A stretch of 64,000 nucleotides of DNA from UBA2336 sp037443645. Lineage in GTDB: Bacteria > Bacteroidota > Bacteroidia > Cytophagales > Cyclobacteriaceae. The position numbers and the translations under genes are program-made. Where the stretch lies: NCBI GenBank assembly GCA_037443645.1, contig JBBINY010000002.1, positions 62,001-126,000 of the forward strand. The letters run 5' to 3'. This document shows positions 36,174 to 45,631 of this stretch, piece by piece. The notes below the pieces were generated by a model that saw nothing but the letters and a program-made list of their open reading frames with translations, was not told the origin of the DNA and did not search any database. The stretch's first letter is position 1. Each line of letters starts with the position of its first letter.

Positions 36174-36623
36174 TTACCGGAGCCGGTCAGAGTCTCTTAC
36201 CATACGCTCATCCCTGCGGATAAACCGGATGGCCAGCCAGTTGCAGATAACCGCCACAAAAATCAGGTACAACCCCCAGCCGTACCGGAAGTTACCAGCG
36301 TGCTGATCGGCAAGGCGGTTGGCAAACCAAACTGCGCAGATCATCATCCCGGCAAGCAACACCGAATTCAGTGCGCCCAGTTTGATTTGAACCATTCGGT
36401 TATCGTACCGCCTGATCACCATCACGCTAACAGTTATTGAAGCAATGCCAATAACCGCAGTAATGGAATACGGCATATATGCAAACACTTCCTGTTGCAT
36501 AAAATAAAAGGGGGTTAAAATGTTATCGGTATCTCCGGAACTCATCCAAATGGGCTGGACCAGCGAAATGGCAACCGCAAGGATGGTTATGATCAGAAAT
36601 ACGGTTTGAATTCTTTGCCACAT
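36174..36623 (-). CDS. DUF4293 family membrane protein
   Basis: 149 residues from the ATG before WQRIQTVFL; another ATG lies 4 codons upstream. Four membrane helices are visible (about 5-25, 55-75, 85-105 and 118-138), with WQRIQT at the start and a basic C-terminus. The WQRIQ opening and four-helix layout are typical of DUF4293, a Bacteroidota family of unknown role. It diverges from the thiolase gene. Confidence 0.85.
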   Translation of the reverse strand: MWQRIQTVFLIITILAVAISLVQPIWMSSGDTDNILTPFYFMQQEVFAYMPYSITAVIGIASITVSVMVIRRYDNRMVQIKLGALNSVLLAGMMICAVWFANRLADQHAGNFRYGWGLYLIFVAVICNWLAIRFIRRDERMVRDSDRLR

Positions 36624-36683
36624 AGGGGGGTTCACTTAACTTGCCTCAAAACTAACAATTTAACAGAGCAGTAACGTGTAGAA

Positions 36684-37877
36684 ATGAAAGCGGCATTTGT
36701 TGTTGATATACTCAGAACCCCAATCGGAAAGTACGGAGGCACATTAGCCGGAGTAAGGCCGGATGACCTGGCCGCCCTGGTTATTAAAAAGCTCATTGAG
36801 CGCAATCCTTCTGCTGATGTGAATGCCATTGAGGACGTGGTGTTTGGCGCGGCCAACCAAAGCGGTGAGGATAACCGGAATGTGGCGCGCATGGCATTGC
36901 TGCTGGCAGGGCTACCAAAGGAAGTGGGTGGCGTTACGGTTAACCGCCTGTGCGCCTCCGGGCTTCAGGCTATAATGGATGCCTCGCGGGCTGTTATGCT
37001 GGGTGAAGCAAACGTGTACGTGGCAGGTGGAGTGGAGAGCATGAGTCGTGCACCCTTTGTGATGGCTAAGGCAACTGAACCCTTCTCGCGGAAAGCAGAA
37101 GTATTTGATACGACAATGGGTTGGCGCTTTATTAATTCAAAACTCTCCAAACTGTATTATCCCTATTCAATGGGTGAAACAGCAGAGAACGTGGCGGAGA
37201 AATGGAAGATCAGCCGCGAAGAGCAGGATCAATTCGGATTGGCTTCGCAGGAGAACTATCAACGCGCGCATGAAGCCGGGAAGTTTAAGGATGAACTGGT
37301 GCCGGTTCCGGTTCAGCAAGGAAAAGAGGTAATTGACTTTATCCAGGATGAACATCCAAGGGCAACCTCATTGGACAAGCTGGCTTTATTGAAGCCGGCT
37401 TTCAAGGAAGGCGGCACGGTAACCGCTGGAAATTCATCAGGTATTAATGACGGTGCAGCCGCTGGGTTGATTGCAAGTGAAGAAGCGCTGAAGAAATACG
37501 ACCTTAACCCGCTCGCGCGTGTTGTCGCGTTTGCTGTTGCGGGTGTTGATCCTGCTTACATGGGAATTGGCCCCGTGCCTTCAGTACAAAAAGCACTAAA
37601 GCGCGCAGGACTGAAAATCAGCGACATCGGATTAGTTGAATTGAATGAAGCATTTGCTTCTCAATCCCTGGCGTGCATCCGCGATCTTGGGCTCAATCCT
37701 GAACATGTTAATGTTAACGGAGGAGCCATCGCTATCGGTCACCCGTTGGGTTGCAGTGGTGTACGCATCAGTGCAACGCTTATCCATGAAATGAAAAGGC
37801 GAAATGTACAATATGGAGTGGCAACCATGTGTATTGGCGTAGGGCAGGGAGCGGCCGTTATTTACGAAAGGTGTTAG
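36684..37877 (+). CDS. Acetyl-CoA acyltransferase (thiolase; 3-oxoadipyl-CoA type-like)
   Basis: 397 residues, a degradative thiolase that cleaves a 3-oxoacyl-CoA with CoA. The acyl-accepting Cys is residue 90 in NRLCASGLQ, and the second catalytic pair is His 353 in GHPLGCSG and Cys 383 in MCIGVGQG. The covering-loop sequence 'MGETAENVAEKW' and the segment EVFDTTMGWRF are those of PcaF/PaaJ-type thiolases from aromatic degradation, but generic FadA activity is possible. No other catabolic genes are near. It is followed closely by truA. Confidence 0.92.
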   Translation: MKAAFVVDILRTPIGKYGGTLAGVRPDDLAALVIKKLIERNPSADVNAIEDVVFGAANQSGEDNRNVARMALLLAGLPKEVGGVTVNRLCASGLQAIMDASRAVMLGEANVYVAGGVESMSRAPFVMAKATEPFSRKAEVFDTTMGWRFINSKLSKLYYPYSMGETAENVAEKWKISREEQDQFGLASQENYQRAHEAGKFKDELVPVPVQQGKEVIDFIQDEHPRATSLDKLALLKPAFKEGGTVTAGNSSGINDGAAAGLIASEEALKKYDLNPLARVVAFAVAGVDPAYMGIGPVPSVQKALKRAGLKISDIGLVELNEAFASQSLACIRDLGLNPEHVNVNGGAIAIGHPLGCSGVRISATLIHEMKRRNVQYGVATMCIGVGQGAAVIYERC

Positions 37878-37900
37878 CAGATGATTGCCCCCTGCTTCTC

Positions 37901-38647
37901 ATGAGATACTTCTTCGAAATAGCCTATAACGGCTCAGGGTACGCGGGCTGGCAAAGTCAGGCGAATGCCACGGGTGTGCAAACCGTTATTGAAGATGCGT
38001 TGAGTAAATTGTTTCGAACTCCGGTGAAAATTGTAGGCAGCGGAAGAACCGATACCGGTGTGCATTGTGTGCAGCAGTATTTTCACACAGATATTGAAAT
38101 GCTGGTTAAACCCGATGAGCTGATTCATCGCCTCAACTCATTTCTTCCGCGCGATATTGCGGTACGCTCAATCCGGAAAGTAAAACCCAATGCCAGTGCA
38201 CGGTATGATGCCATTGCCCGATCGTACGAATATCACATTACAACCGTAAAAGATCCTTTACTCTTCGGTTTGGCGCTTCATTATTATAAACCGGTTAATA
38301 TTCAAACCATGAACCGGGCCGCTGCGTTATTACGCGGTGAGCACGACTTTGAATGCTTTAGTAAGGTAAAGACCGATGTAAATCATTTTCTTTGTACTAT
38401 TAAGAAAGCAGTGTGGAAGAAGAAGGGCAACCGGTTAATATTTACTATTACCGCTAATCGTTTTTTACGCGGTATGGTGCGGGCCATTGTAGGTACGCTG
38501 CTGGATGTGGGCACCGGAAAAATTTCTGTTCGGGATTTTCAGCAAATTATCTCCAGCAAAGACCGGAAAAAAGCAGGCGCTAATGTCGATCCTCATGGAC
38601 TTTACCTGGTGCAGGTTAAATATCCGAAATCAGTTTTTACCGGTTAA
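37901..38647 (+). CDS. truA: tRNA pseudouridine(38-40) synthase
   Basis: 248 residues from the ATG of MRYFFEIAYNGSGYAGW. The catalytic Asp is residue 51 in GSGRTDTGVH. The C-terminal blocks FLRGMVRAIVGTLLDVG and the final GANVDPHGLYL are conserved in the family. It modifies the anticodon arm of several tRNAs. It starts 23 bases after the thiolase stop and is probably co-transcribed with it and with the exporter gene that follows. Confidence 0.96.
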   Translation: MRYFFEIAYNGSGYAGWQSQANATGVQTVIEDALSKLFRTPVKIVGSGRTDTGVHCVQQYFHTDIEMLVKPDELIHRLNSFLPRDIAVRSIRKVKPNASARYDAIARSYEYHITTVKDPLLFGLALHYYKPVNIQTMNRAAALLRGEHDFECFSKVKTDVNHFLCTIKKAVWKKKGNRLIFTITANRFLRGMVRAIVGTLLDVGTGKISVRDFQQIISSKDRKKAGANVDPHGLYLVQVKYPKSVFTG

Positions 38648-38684
38648 TGGAAACGATCCGGTGTTACAGGAGTGACGCTTAGCG

Positions 38685-40457
38685 ATGGAAAAAGAACAGG
38701 TCAGCAGCGGAAACATTATCGACTTTAAAGTGCTCGGACGCCTTATGCAGTTTGTGCGTCCGTATAAAACACGATTTTATTTCCTGATTGTGCTTACACT
38801 GGCTGTGGGCGTGCTTTCTCCGCTTCGCCCGCTTTTGGTTCAGCTCACGCTGGATAACCAGGTTGCCAACGGTGACTATAAAGGCATGGTGTGGATGATG
38901 CTGCTGCTCCTGGTCCTGCTTCTGGCGCAATCGGCTTTGCAGTATATTCATACGTACCTGTCGGGCTGGATGGGCCAGCAGGTGATTCGCGACATTCGTA
39001 CCCGGTTGTATCAGCACCTGGTAAACCTTCGCTTGCGGTTTTTTGATAAAACCCCGATTGGCCGCCTGGTCACCCGGACTATTTCAGACGTAGAAACATT
39101 GGCCGATGTGTTCAGCGAAGGATTGGCTGCCATGGTAAGCGACCTGCTTCAGTTGATCTTCATTCTTGCATTCATGTTTTACCAGGATTGGCGGTTAGCG
39201 CTGTTGAGTTTGGCAACGTTGCCGCTGCTGCTGATTTCCACATACATTTTTAAGGAGAAAATAAAAGTTGCATTTAATGATGTGAGGAATGCAGTTGCCA
39301 ACCTGAACACATTCGTACAGGAACACCTTACGGGGATGAATGTAGTTCAGATTTTCGCCAGCGAAAAAAGGGAATTTGAAAAGTTTAAAGCAATCAATGA
39401 AGAGCATAAGCAGGCCAACCTGCGCTCGGTTTTATATTATTCCATTTACTTTCCGGTGGCTGAAATTATTGCTGCGGCAGGTATTGGGTTGCTGGTGTGG
39501 TATGGCGCAAAGGCAGCCATCAACTTTGAAGAAACCGGCATCACCATCGGCAAACTCATTGCCTTCATCATGTACATTCAGATGTTCTTTCGGCCCATCC
39601 GAATGATTGCCGATAGGTACAATACCCTGCAAATGGGCATTGTCAGTTCTTCGCGCATTATTAACCTGTTGGATAATGATGAGCATATTCAGGACTCCGG
39701 AGCAAAGCAACCAGAATCTATTGAGGGTGATGTAAAGTTTGAAAAAGTATGGTTTGCCTACAATGGCGAAGAGTATGTACTGAAAGATGTAAGCTTTGAC
39801 GTGAAAGCCGGGCAAACCATCGCACTGGTGGGCGCAACAGGTTCCGGCAAATCGTCAATCATCAACCTGCTCAATAGATTTTATGAAATTAACAAAGGCA
39901 CTATTGTGGTTGATGGCACCGATATACGGGAATTCGATTTGGGTTTTTTGCGGAGGAATATTGGTGTTGTGCTTCAGGATGTGTTTCTTTTCTCCGACAC
40001 CATAATGAACAACATCACATTGGGGAATACGGAAGTAACGGAAGATATGGTATGGCATGCGGCCGATCTGGTAGGAGCCCGCAAATTCATTGAACGTTTG
40101 CCCGGCCAGTTCAATTACAATGTTATGGAGCGTGGTGCAACCTTATCGGTGGGGCAACGCCAATTGATATCCTTCATACGGGCTATGGTGTATGACCCGA
40201 AAATTCTTGTATTGGATGAAGCAACTTCATCGGTTGACAGCGAAACGGAAGAACTGATTCAGCAGGCAATGGATAAGATGATGAAAGGACGTACCTCCAT
40301 TGTCATTGCGCATCGGCTTTCAACCATACAACGGGCCGACCAAATTCTTGTACTTGACCACGGACAGATCATTGAATCAGGCAGGCATGAAGAACTTCTT
40401 CAGCGCGAAGGAGCATATGCCCAACTGCATAAAATGCAATACAAAGAGTTTGCCTGA
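38685..40457 (+). CDS. ABC exporter half-transporter (canonical NBD, altered signature)
   Basis: 590 residues. A six-helix type IV membrane domain (about 25-320) is followed by an ATPase domain: Walker A GATGSGKSS, Q-loop VLQDVFLFSD, signature LSVGQRQL in place of LSGGQ, Walker B with catalytic Glu in LVLDEATSSVD, and H-loop IAHRLST. It exports a lipid, drug or peptide. The altered signature and the intact Glu are what is seen in the TM288-like partner of heterodimeric exporters. The other exporter gene at 41-43 kb has the complementary defect. I infer that the two form one transporter. Confidence 0.92.
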   Translation: MEKEQVSSGNIIDFKVLGRLMQFVRPYKTRFYFLIVLTLAVGVLSPLRPLLVQLTLDNQVANGDYKGMVWMMLLLLVLLLAQSALQYIHTYLSGWMGQQVIRDIRTRLYQHLVNLRLRFFDKTPIGRLVTRTISDVETLADVFSEGLAAMVSDLLQLIFILAFMFYQDWRLALLSLATLPLLLISTYIFKEKIKVAFNDVRNAVANLNTFVQEHLTGMNVVQIFASEKREFEKFKAINEEHKQANLRSVLYYSIYFPVAEIIAAAGIGLLVWYGAKAAINFEETGITIGKLIAFIMYIQMFFRPIRMIADRYNTLQMGIVSSSRIINLLDNDEHIQDSGAKQPESIEGDVKFEKVWFAYNGEEYVLKDVSFDVKAGQTIALVGATGSGKSSIINLLNRFYEINKGTIVVDGTDIREFDLGFLRRNIGVVLQDVFLFSDTIMNNITLGNTEVTEDMVWHAADLVGARKFIERLPGQFNYNVMERGATLSVGQRQLISFIRAMVYDPKILVLDEATSSVDSETEELIQQAMDKMMKGRTSIVIAHRLSTIQRADQILVLDHGQIIESGRHEELLQREGAYAQLHKMQYKEFA

Positions 40458-40487
40458 CAGGCACATGGGGCACTGAGGTTAAAGCAT

Positions 40488-40495
40488 TATATTTG
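40488..40495 (+). promoter_or_regulatory. Possible -7 element, near-leaderless
   Basis: TATATTTG ends 5 bases before the ATG of the beta-barrel-like gene, so transcription would begin at or just before the start codon. No TTTG partner is obvious. Confidence 0.35.
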
Positions 40496-40500
40496 CCTTG

Positions 40501-41229
40501 ATGCACCTGAACCTGACCCTTAGTATAGCCCTGCTGATGCTGGCGTCTGCTGTTGTTGCTCAGCAGCCCAAGGTGCACCATGGCGGCCGGGTGGTTCATC
40601 ATCGCACCAATCACAATTACAACGTTATTAAAATACCACGCTCCAAGGCTAAAACCGTTTGCCCGATTTTTGAAGACACAGGCTACCCGTATCATGGGCT
40701 GGGCATCAAGTTGGGCGATCCGTTTGCCGTAACATACAAGTACTACGCCAGCAAGCATTTTTCCATTGGTGCCGACTTCGGTACTTCGGCCAGCGGGCTG
40801 TACAGCAGGTACTACCGCGAAATCTTTCCTGAGTATGTGAATACCGACACGTTGGCCCCTTCACAAAGCCTGGAGTATATGGCACACAAAGTTAATTCCG
40901 ATTGGGTGGCGGAACTCCGGATGCTTTATCACATTAAGGTAGAAAAAATAAGCCCGGGCCTCCAGATGTATGCAGGGCTGGGTTGGGAGTTCCGGAACCT
41001 CAACATCTCCTATGATTTTTTTGTAAATGACGGACCCATAGAAAATAAAATTGAACGGGTTACAGTTGACCGATTTACTTATGGCATTCAGGCAACCTTC
41101 GGCATTGAATACTCTTACTTTACTTTACCGATCTCAGCGTTTATGGAGATCGACCTGTTTAATGATTTACTGAAAGACCCGGGCTACAGGCGCATTCAGG
41201 GCGGAGTTGGCTTGCGTTATATTTTCTGA
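40501..41229 (+). CDS. Exported hypothetical beta-barrel-like protein
   Basis: 242 residues with a signal peptide (MHLNLTLSIALLMLASAVVAQ). The body alternates polar and aromatic residues, as in FSIGADFGTSASGLYSRYYR, LQMYAGLGWEFRNL and FTYGIQATFGIEYSYF, and ends GGVGLRYIF, where a terminal Phe is typical of outer-membrane beta barrels. A small outer-membrane porin-like protein of Bacteroidota is likely. It lies between two ABC exporter genes. A TATATTTG element ends 5 bases before the ATG, so the transcript may be nearly leaderless. Confidence 0.7.
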   Translation: MHLNLTLSIALLMLASAVVAQQPKVHHGGRVVHHRTNHNYNVIKIPRSKAKTVCPIFEDTGYPYHGLGIKLGDPFAVTYKYYASKHFSIGADFGTSASGLYSRYYREIFPEYVNTDTLAPSQSLEYMAHKVNSDWVAELRMLYHIKVEKISPGLQMYAGLGWEFRNLNISYDFFVNDGPIENKIERVTVDRFTYGIQATFGIEYSYFTLPISAFMEIDLFNDLLKDPGYRRIQGGVGLRYIF

Positions 41230-41237
41230 CAAACCGA

Positions 41238-43046
41238 TTACAAAATTTCACCCTCTTTCACTGAGGCTTCATCACTGAGAATTTGCTTCTCGTAAAGATC
41301 CTTGTATACCCCGTTAAGCTTCAGTAGGGAATCGTGGGTTCCTTGCTCAACAATGCGGCCATCCACCAGCACAATAATTTTATTGGCGAGTTTCGCAGAT
41401 GAAACCCGATGCGAAACAATAATGGTGGTGCGGTTTTTCATAATCCGCTTCAGGTTGTTGAGAATTGTATTTTCAGTTTTTGTATCAACAGCCGAAAGCG
41501 CATCATCCAGAATAAGGATGCGCGGCTCATGCACAATGGCACGCGCAATGCTGACGCGCTGCTTCTGCCCGCCCGATAAGGTTATGCCCCGTTCGCCCAC
41601 CCGTGTTTCCATGCCCTGTGGAAAAGCAAGGATGTTGTGATATACATCAGCATCTTTGGCCGCCTGAATAATCTGCTCCTCATCGAGTTGCTTCACACCG
41701 CCAAAAGCAATGTTGTTACGGATGGTTTCGCTAAACAGGAAAACATCCTGAGGCACGTACCCGATCTGGCTGCGAAGGCTGATTAGGTCATAATCGGCAA
41801 TGGGTATATTGTCTATTCTGATTTCACCTTCACGTACATCGTATAGGCGGGCTATTAAATTAGAAACCGTGCTCTTGCCCGATCCGGTAGTGCCGATGAT
41901 GGCAAGCGATTCACCCGGATTAATCACGAAGGATACACCGGTGAGGGCATTAATCCCGGTGTCGGGGTAGGTAAAACTTACCTTATCGAACTCAACCTTC
42001 CCAAGAATTTCCCGGCTGACATTTTTTACTGAAAGGAGGGTAGATGCTGTTTTCAAAAATTCGTTAATCCGCTTTTGACTGGCTTCAGCCCGTTGCACCA
42101 GGCTGCTGGTGTACCCCAATGAAGTAACCGGCCACGTAAGCAGGTTGACATAGATGATGAATTCGGCAATGTGACCAAACGATAAATTTCCACGGATTAC
42201 TTCAGTGCTTCCTGCATATACCGTTAAAATGGTGCTTAGCCCGATAAGGCCCATGATCAGGGGAAAGAACAGCGACTGAATACGGGTTAGCCGGAGTGAT
42301 TGTGTTTTATAGTGGTCGCTCGCTGTGGCAAAAGCGGCTATGGATTCCTCTTCGCGGTTAAATGATTTGAGTACACGGATGCCACTGAATGCTTCCTGCA
42401 CAAATGTTGATAGTTTCGACTGACTCCGCTGAATTTTTTCCGAACGCCTTTCGATGGTATTGTTTACTACATAAATACTGAGTGACAGCAGGGGTAATGG
42501 GATGAGCGCATACAGAGTGAGTTTGCTGCTGATGGAAAACATAACCGGTATAAGGATGATGAACAGCGTAATGAGCTGAAGGCCATACATAATGGCGGGC
42601 CCGAGGTACATTCGCACACGGCCCACATCCTCAGAGATGCGATTCATCAGGTCGCCCGTATTGTTCCTTCGGTAAAAACTTAAAGGCAGTGCCTGGTAAT
42701 GTGCGAAGATTTCATTTTTTAAGTCAAACTCAATAAGCCTCGACATTACAATCAATGTTTGACGCACCAGGTACAGAAACAATCCGCGGAGGAGTGCCAT
42801 AAGCAGAATCAGACCGGCATACAGCAGGATGCCCTGCGCAAAAATCCAATAGAAATTTTGCTGCAAGGAAAGGCCGGCCAGTGACCGGTAAATGCGGATA
42901 TTCTCAACCACCAAATCAATGGAGTGACGAACCAACTGAGCAGGAATGATCTGAAATACGTTCGAAATAATCACGAACACAATTCCCCACAATAAATGGT
43001 ACTTGTATTTAAACAGATATTTATTGAGGTACCGGAGTTCTTTCAT
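41238..43046 (-). CDS. ABC exporter half-transporter (degenerate Walker B)
   Basis: 602 residues. Six membrane helices (about 18-325) precede an ATPase domain with Walker A GTTGSGKST, Q-loop VPQDVFLFSE, canonical signature LSGGQKQR, and Walker B LILDDALSAVD. The catalytic Glu after the Walker B Asp is replaced by Asp, as in the TM287/BmrC-like subunit of heterodimeric exporters, while the H-loop His (VSHRVSS) remains. This complements the gene at 38.7-40.5 kb, which has the Glu but a changed signature. It converges on the beta-barrel-like gene, 8 bases apart. Confidence 0.92.
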   Translation of the reverse strand: MKELRYLNKYLFKYKYHLLWGIVFVIISNVFQIIPAQLVRHSIDLVVENIRIYRSLAGLSLQQNFYWIFAQGILLYAGLILLMALLRGLFLYLVRQTLIVMSRLIEFDLKNEIFAHYQALPLSFYRRNNTGDLMNRISEDVGRVRMYLGPAIMYGLQLITLFIILIPVMFSISSKLTLYALIPLPLLSLSIYVVNNTIERRSEKIQRSQSKLSTFVQEAFSGIRVLKSFNREEESIAAFATASDHYKTQSLRLTRIQSLFFPLIMGLIGLSTILTVYAGSTEVIRGNLSFGHIAEFIIYVNLLTWPVTSLGYTSSLVQRAEASQKRINEFLKTASTLLSVKNVSREILGKVEFDKVSFTYPDTGINALTGVSFVINPGESLAIIGTTGSGKSTVSNLIARLYDVREGEIRIDNIPIADYDLISLRSQIGYVPQDVFLFSETIRNNIAFGGVKQLDEEQIIQAAKDADVYHNILAFPQGMETRVGERGITLSGGQKQRVSIARAIVHEPRILILDDALSAVDTKTENTILNNLKRIMKNRTTIIVSHRVSSAKLANKIIVLVDGRIVEQGTHDSLLKLNGVYKDLYEKQILSDEASVKEGEIL

Positions 43047-43200
43047 TCAAAAAAATTTTGCCAATGCATCATAAAACGAAATAAATACGTTAAAGTTCAT
43101 GCAACCGTTTGTTTTACATGGAAAAGCCGGCTAATCAAAGTAATTTTGTGGCGAGCCACGAAAATTAAAAGTACAATCAACCACCCCTAAAACAAATCTG

Positions 43201-44301
43201 ATGGAAGTTAAAGAATTGAAAAAAACCGGTTCTACCGATCTCTTCACCTCTCTGTCTGCACTTGGCCATGAGCAAGTAGTATTTTGTCATGATGAGGTAA
43301 CCGGTTTAAAAGCAATCATTGGTATTCACAACACCACGTTAGGTCCGGCATTAGGAGGAACACGCATGTGGAAATATGCCACCGAGCAGGAAGCGCTTAC
43401 GGATGTCCTGCGGTTGAGTCGTGGCATGACGTTCAAAGCTGCAATTAGCGGATTAAACCTGGGGGGAGGTAAGGCTGTGATCATTGGCGATGCCAAAACC
43501 ATGAAGACCGAGGCCTTTTTACGCAGGTTCGGAAAGTTCGTGAATAGCCTGGGCGGTAAATACATTACAGCCGAAGACGTGAACATGAAAACTGCCGACA
43601 TGGAGTTTATTGCCATGGAAACGAAGCACGTAACCGGCTTGCCCGAATCGGCAGGTGGTGGCGGTGATCCCTCGCCTGTTACGGCCTATGGTACATACCT
43701 CGGCATGAAGGCCAGTGCAAAGAAAGTGTTTGGCACAGATAGCCTGGCAGGAAAAAAAGTGGCGGTTCAGGGAGTTGGTCAGGTGGGCATGCACCTGGTT
43801 GAATACCTGGTTAAGGAAAATGCAATCGTTTATATTTCCGATATATCCGAAGAAAAGGTTAAGACGGTAGCAGCCCGGTTTGGAGTGAATACGGTTTCGC
43901 AGGAGGCCATTTACGATCTGGATGTTGATGTGTATGCTCCGTGTGCATTGGGCGCCACCTTGAATGACACTACAATTCCAAGGTTGAAGTGCAGCATTAT
44001 AGCCGGAGCGGCCAACAACCAGTTGAAGGATGAAGTGAAACACGGGTACATGCTGATTGACCGCAACATTACCTATGCCCCCGACTTCCTGATTAATGCG
44101 GGTGGGTTGATCAATGTCTATAATGAATACCTGGGTAATTATAACCGTCAGCGGGTGTTTGAACAGGCCGAACGGATTTACACCACCTGCCTTGATATTT
44201 TTGATCTGGCCTCGAAAGAAAAAATCAACACCCAGGAAGCTGCAATAAAAATAGCTGAGAAACGGATTGAAGAAGTGGGGAGAATACGGATACCCCGGTA
44301 A
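43201..44301 (+). CDS. Leucine/branched-chain amino-acid dehydrogenase
   Basis: Glu/Leu/Phe/Val dehydrogenase family, 366 residues, NAD-dependent oxidative deamination of leucine and related amino acids. Catalytic Lys residues are 79 in MTFKAAI and 91 in GGGKAV, 12 apart as in known leucine dehydrogenases, and the NAD loop is VQGVGQVGMHLVEYL. The C-terminal FLINAGGLINVYNEYLG fits the leucine branch rather than glutamate dehydrogenase. In Bacteroidota the products feed branched fatty acid synthesis. It ends in a clear terminator and is a single-gene unit. Confidence 0.93.
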   Translation: MEVKELKKTGSTDLFTSLSALGHEQVVFCHDEVTGLKAIIGIHNTTLGPALGGTRMWKYATEQEALTDVLRLSRGMTFKAAISGLNLGGGKAVIIGDAKTMKTEAFLRRFGKFVNSLGGKYITAEDVNMKTADMEFIAMETKHVTGLPESAGGGGDPSPVTAYGTYLGMKASAKKVFGTDSLAGKKVAVQGVGQVGMHLVEYLVKENAIVYISDISEEKVKTVAARFGVNTVSQEAIYDLDVDVYAPCALGATLNDTTIPRLKCSIIAGAANNQLKDEVKHGYMLIDRNITYAPDFLINAGGLINVYNEYLGNYNRQRVFEQAERIYTTCLDIFDLASKEKINTQEAAIKIAEKRIEEVGRIRIPR

Positions 44302-44311
44302 ATAATCATTA

Positions 44312-44340
44312 AAACCCGCATGATGAATGCGGGTTTTTTA
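44312..44340 (+). terminator. Rho-independent terminator
   Basis: A perfect 10-bp stem (AAACCCGCAT / ATGCGGGTTT, loop gatga) followed by a T-run, 10 bases after the leucine dehydrogenase stop. Confidence 0.9.
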
Positions 44341-44359
44341 TTTTCAGGGAATCAACGAG

Positions 44360-44367
44360 TATCTTTG
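44360..44367 (+). promoter_or_regulatory. Possible -7 element for nusB
   Basis: TATCTTTG matches the Bacteroidota TAnnTTTG element, 17 bases before the nusB ATG and just after the terminator. No TTTG element at the expected spacing is visible upstream. Confidence 0.45.
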
Positions 44368-44383
44368 GCTGTTCTTTGAAACC

Positions 44384-45523
44384 ATGCTCAATCGCAGAAG
44401 CCTCCGGATTAAAGTTATGCAAAACCTGTTTGCATTTCATCAAAGCAAAGAGGCTAATGCTCAACTATGCTCCGATCGGATTGAGGAGATTTTTTCCCCT
44501 GATCTGAATTCCATGGAAGTGCAGGACAAGAAACTTCTCAATCAACAGAAGGCACAAGCGTTGAAACTCTTTAAAAAGGTTTTCGAATCGGGCGATCCAT
44601 TACCGGATAATCTGGATGACAAAATCAAAAAAGCCGTTACTGATTCATTGGATTTTTATCAGCAGAGCGAACAGAAGGATTTTGCCTACTTTAAGTCCAA
44701 CCTTGTTCAGGGAGTGAAGCAAATCTTTGAGCAGTATTTATCGGTGCTGAACCTGGCCTCAGCGCTGGCCCATGCAGCCGAGGAAGACAAAAAAATCAAC
44801 CATAAGAATTTTATAAACAACAAGTGGATTGTAGCCTTCCAGGAAAATGAAGAATTGAAGGCGAAAAGCAACAAAACAGCCATAGCATGGACGATGCGCT
44901 CAAACCTGGTGAAACAATGGTTTCGCGATGTGGTAAAGCAGGATGCTGAATACATGGCATACCTTGATCGGAAAAGCCCATCACTTGACGAACAGAAAAA
45001 GCTCATACATCATTTGTTTCGGAAATTGATTTTAGGCAAAACCATTATCAACGACTACTTCGAATCGGAAGTATTGCGCTGGGCCGAAGACCGGGAGATT
45101 GTGAAAGGCATGGTCGAAAAGACGGTCAAATCCTACAACCCGGAGTCCGGCAAGCCCCTGCACCTGCATGAACTCTCCTTGAACTGGGAAGAAGATGAAG
45201 AGTTTATTGACCGGCTGTTTACCGATGCGGCCAACTTGCCGGATGATCTGCAACAGTGCATCGCCAAAAACACACGCAACTGGGAGGTTGACCGCCTGCC
45301 GTTAACCGACCGGGTAATCCTTGAAATGGCATTGGCGGAATTAACGGGCTTTCAGAGCATACCTGTTAAAGTTACCATCAACGAGTACATTGAGCTGGCA
45401 AAAAACTACAGCACCCCCAAGAGCAGGCAGTTCATTAACGGAATACTGGATGTCATCTCGAAAGAGCTGAAATCGGCCGGTACGTTAAAGAAGAGCGGGC
45501 GTGGACTTTTGGATAACAAATAA
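44384..45523 (+). CDS. nusB: Transcription antitermination factor NusB (long Bacteroidota form)
   Basis: 379 residues from the ATG before LNRRSLRIKVMQNLFAF, the NusB opening helix. The NusB core resumes at about residues 245-370, with the family blocks NWEVDRLPLTDRVILEMAL, IPVKVTINEYIELAK and RQFINGILD. Between them lies a helical insert of about 200 residues rich in Lys and Glu, so the protein is far longer than the 139-residue E. coli NusB. NusB binds boxA RNA with NusE to aid rRNA transcription. The long form is usual in this phylum. It heads a run with ytxH-like and DUF1573 genes. Confidence 0.92.
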   Translation: MLNRRSLRIKVMQNLFAFHQSKEANAQLCSDRIEEIFSPDLNSMEVQDKKLLNQQKAQALKLFKKVFESGDPLPDNLDDKIKKAVTDSLDFYQQSEQKDFAYFKSNLVQGVKQIFEQYLSVLNLASALAHAAEEDKKINHKNFINNKWIVAFQENEELKAKSNKTAIAWTMRSNLVKQWFRDVVKQDAEYMAYLDRKSPSLDEQKKLIHHLFRKLILGKTIINDYFESEVLRWAEDREIVKGMVEKTVKSYNPESGKPLHLHELSLNWEEDEEFIDRLFTDAANLPDDLQQCIAKNTRNWEVDRLPLTDRVILEMALAELTGFQSIPVKVTINEYIELAKNYSTPKSRQFINGILDVISKELKSAGTLKKSGRGLLDNK

Positions 45524-45566
45524 TCGGGTAAATGCGTAAACTTGTAGCCCAAAGGGTTACAATGTG

Positions 45567-45574
45567 TATTTTTG
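45567..45574 (+). promoter_or_regulatory. Possible -7 element upstream of the YtxH gene
   Basis: TATTTTTG fits TAnnTTTG; a TTG lies 22 bases upstream at 45542-45544. The start codon follows 57 bases downstream. Confidence 0.4.
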
Positions 45575-45631
45575 AGCGGTTTTTTGAGGGAACGATTGTA
45601 ATCCGGAAGGTTAGCGTGAAATTTAACGAGT

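Noticed and set aside
45543..45561. Hairpin tgtagccc-aaa-gggttaca after nusB as a terminator
   Set aside because: Short stem with a wobble and no T-run; the following TATTTTTG fits better as a promoter element.
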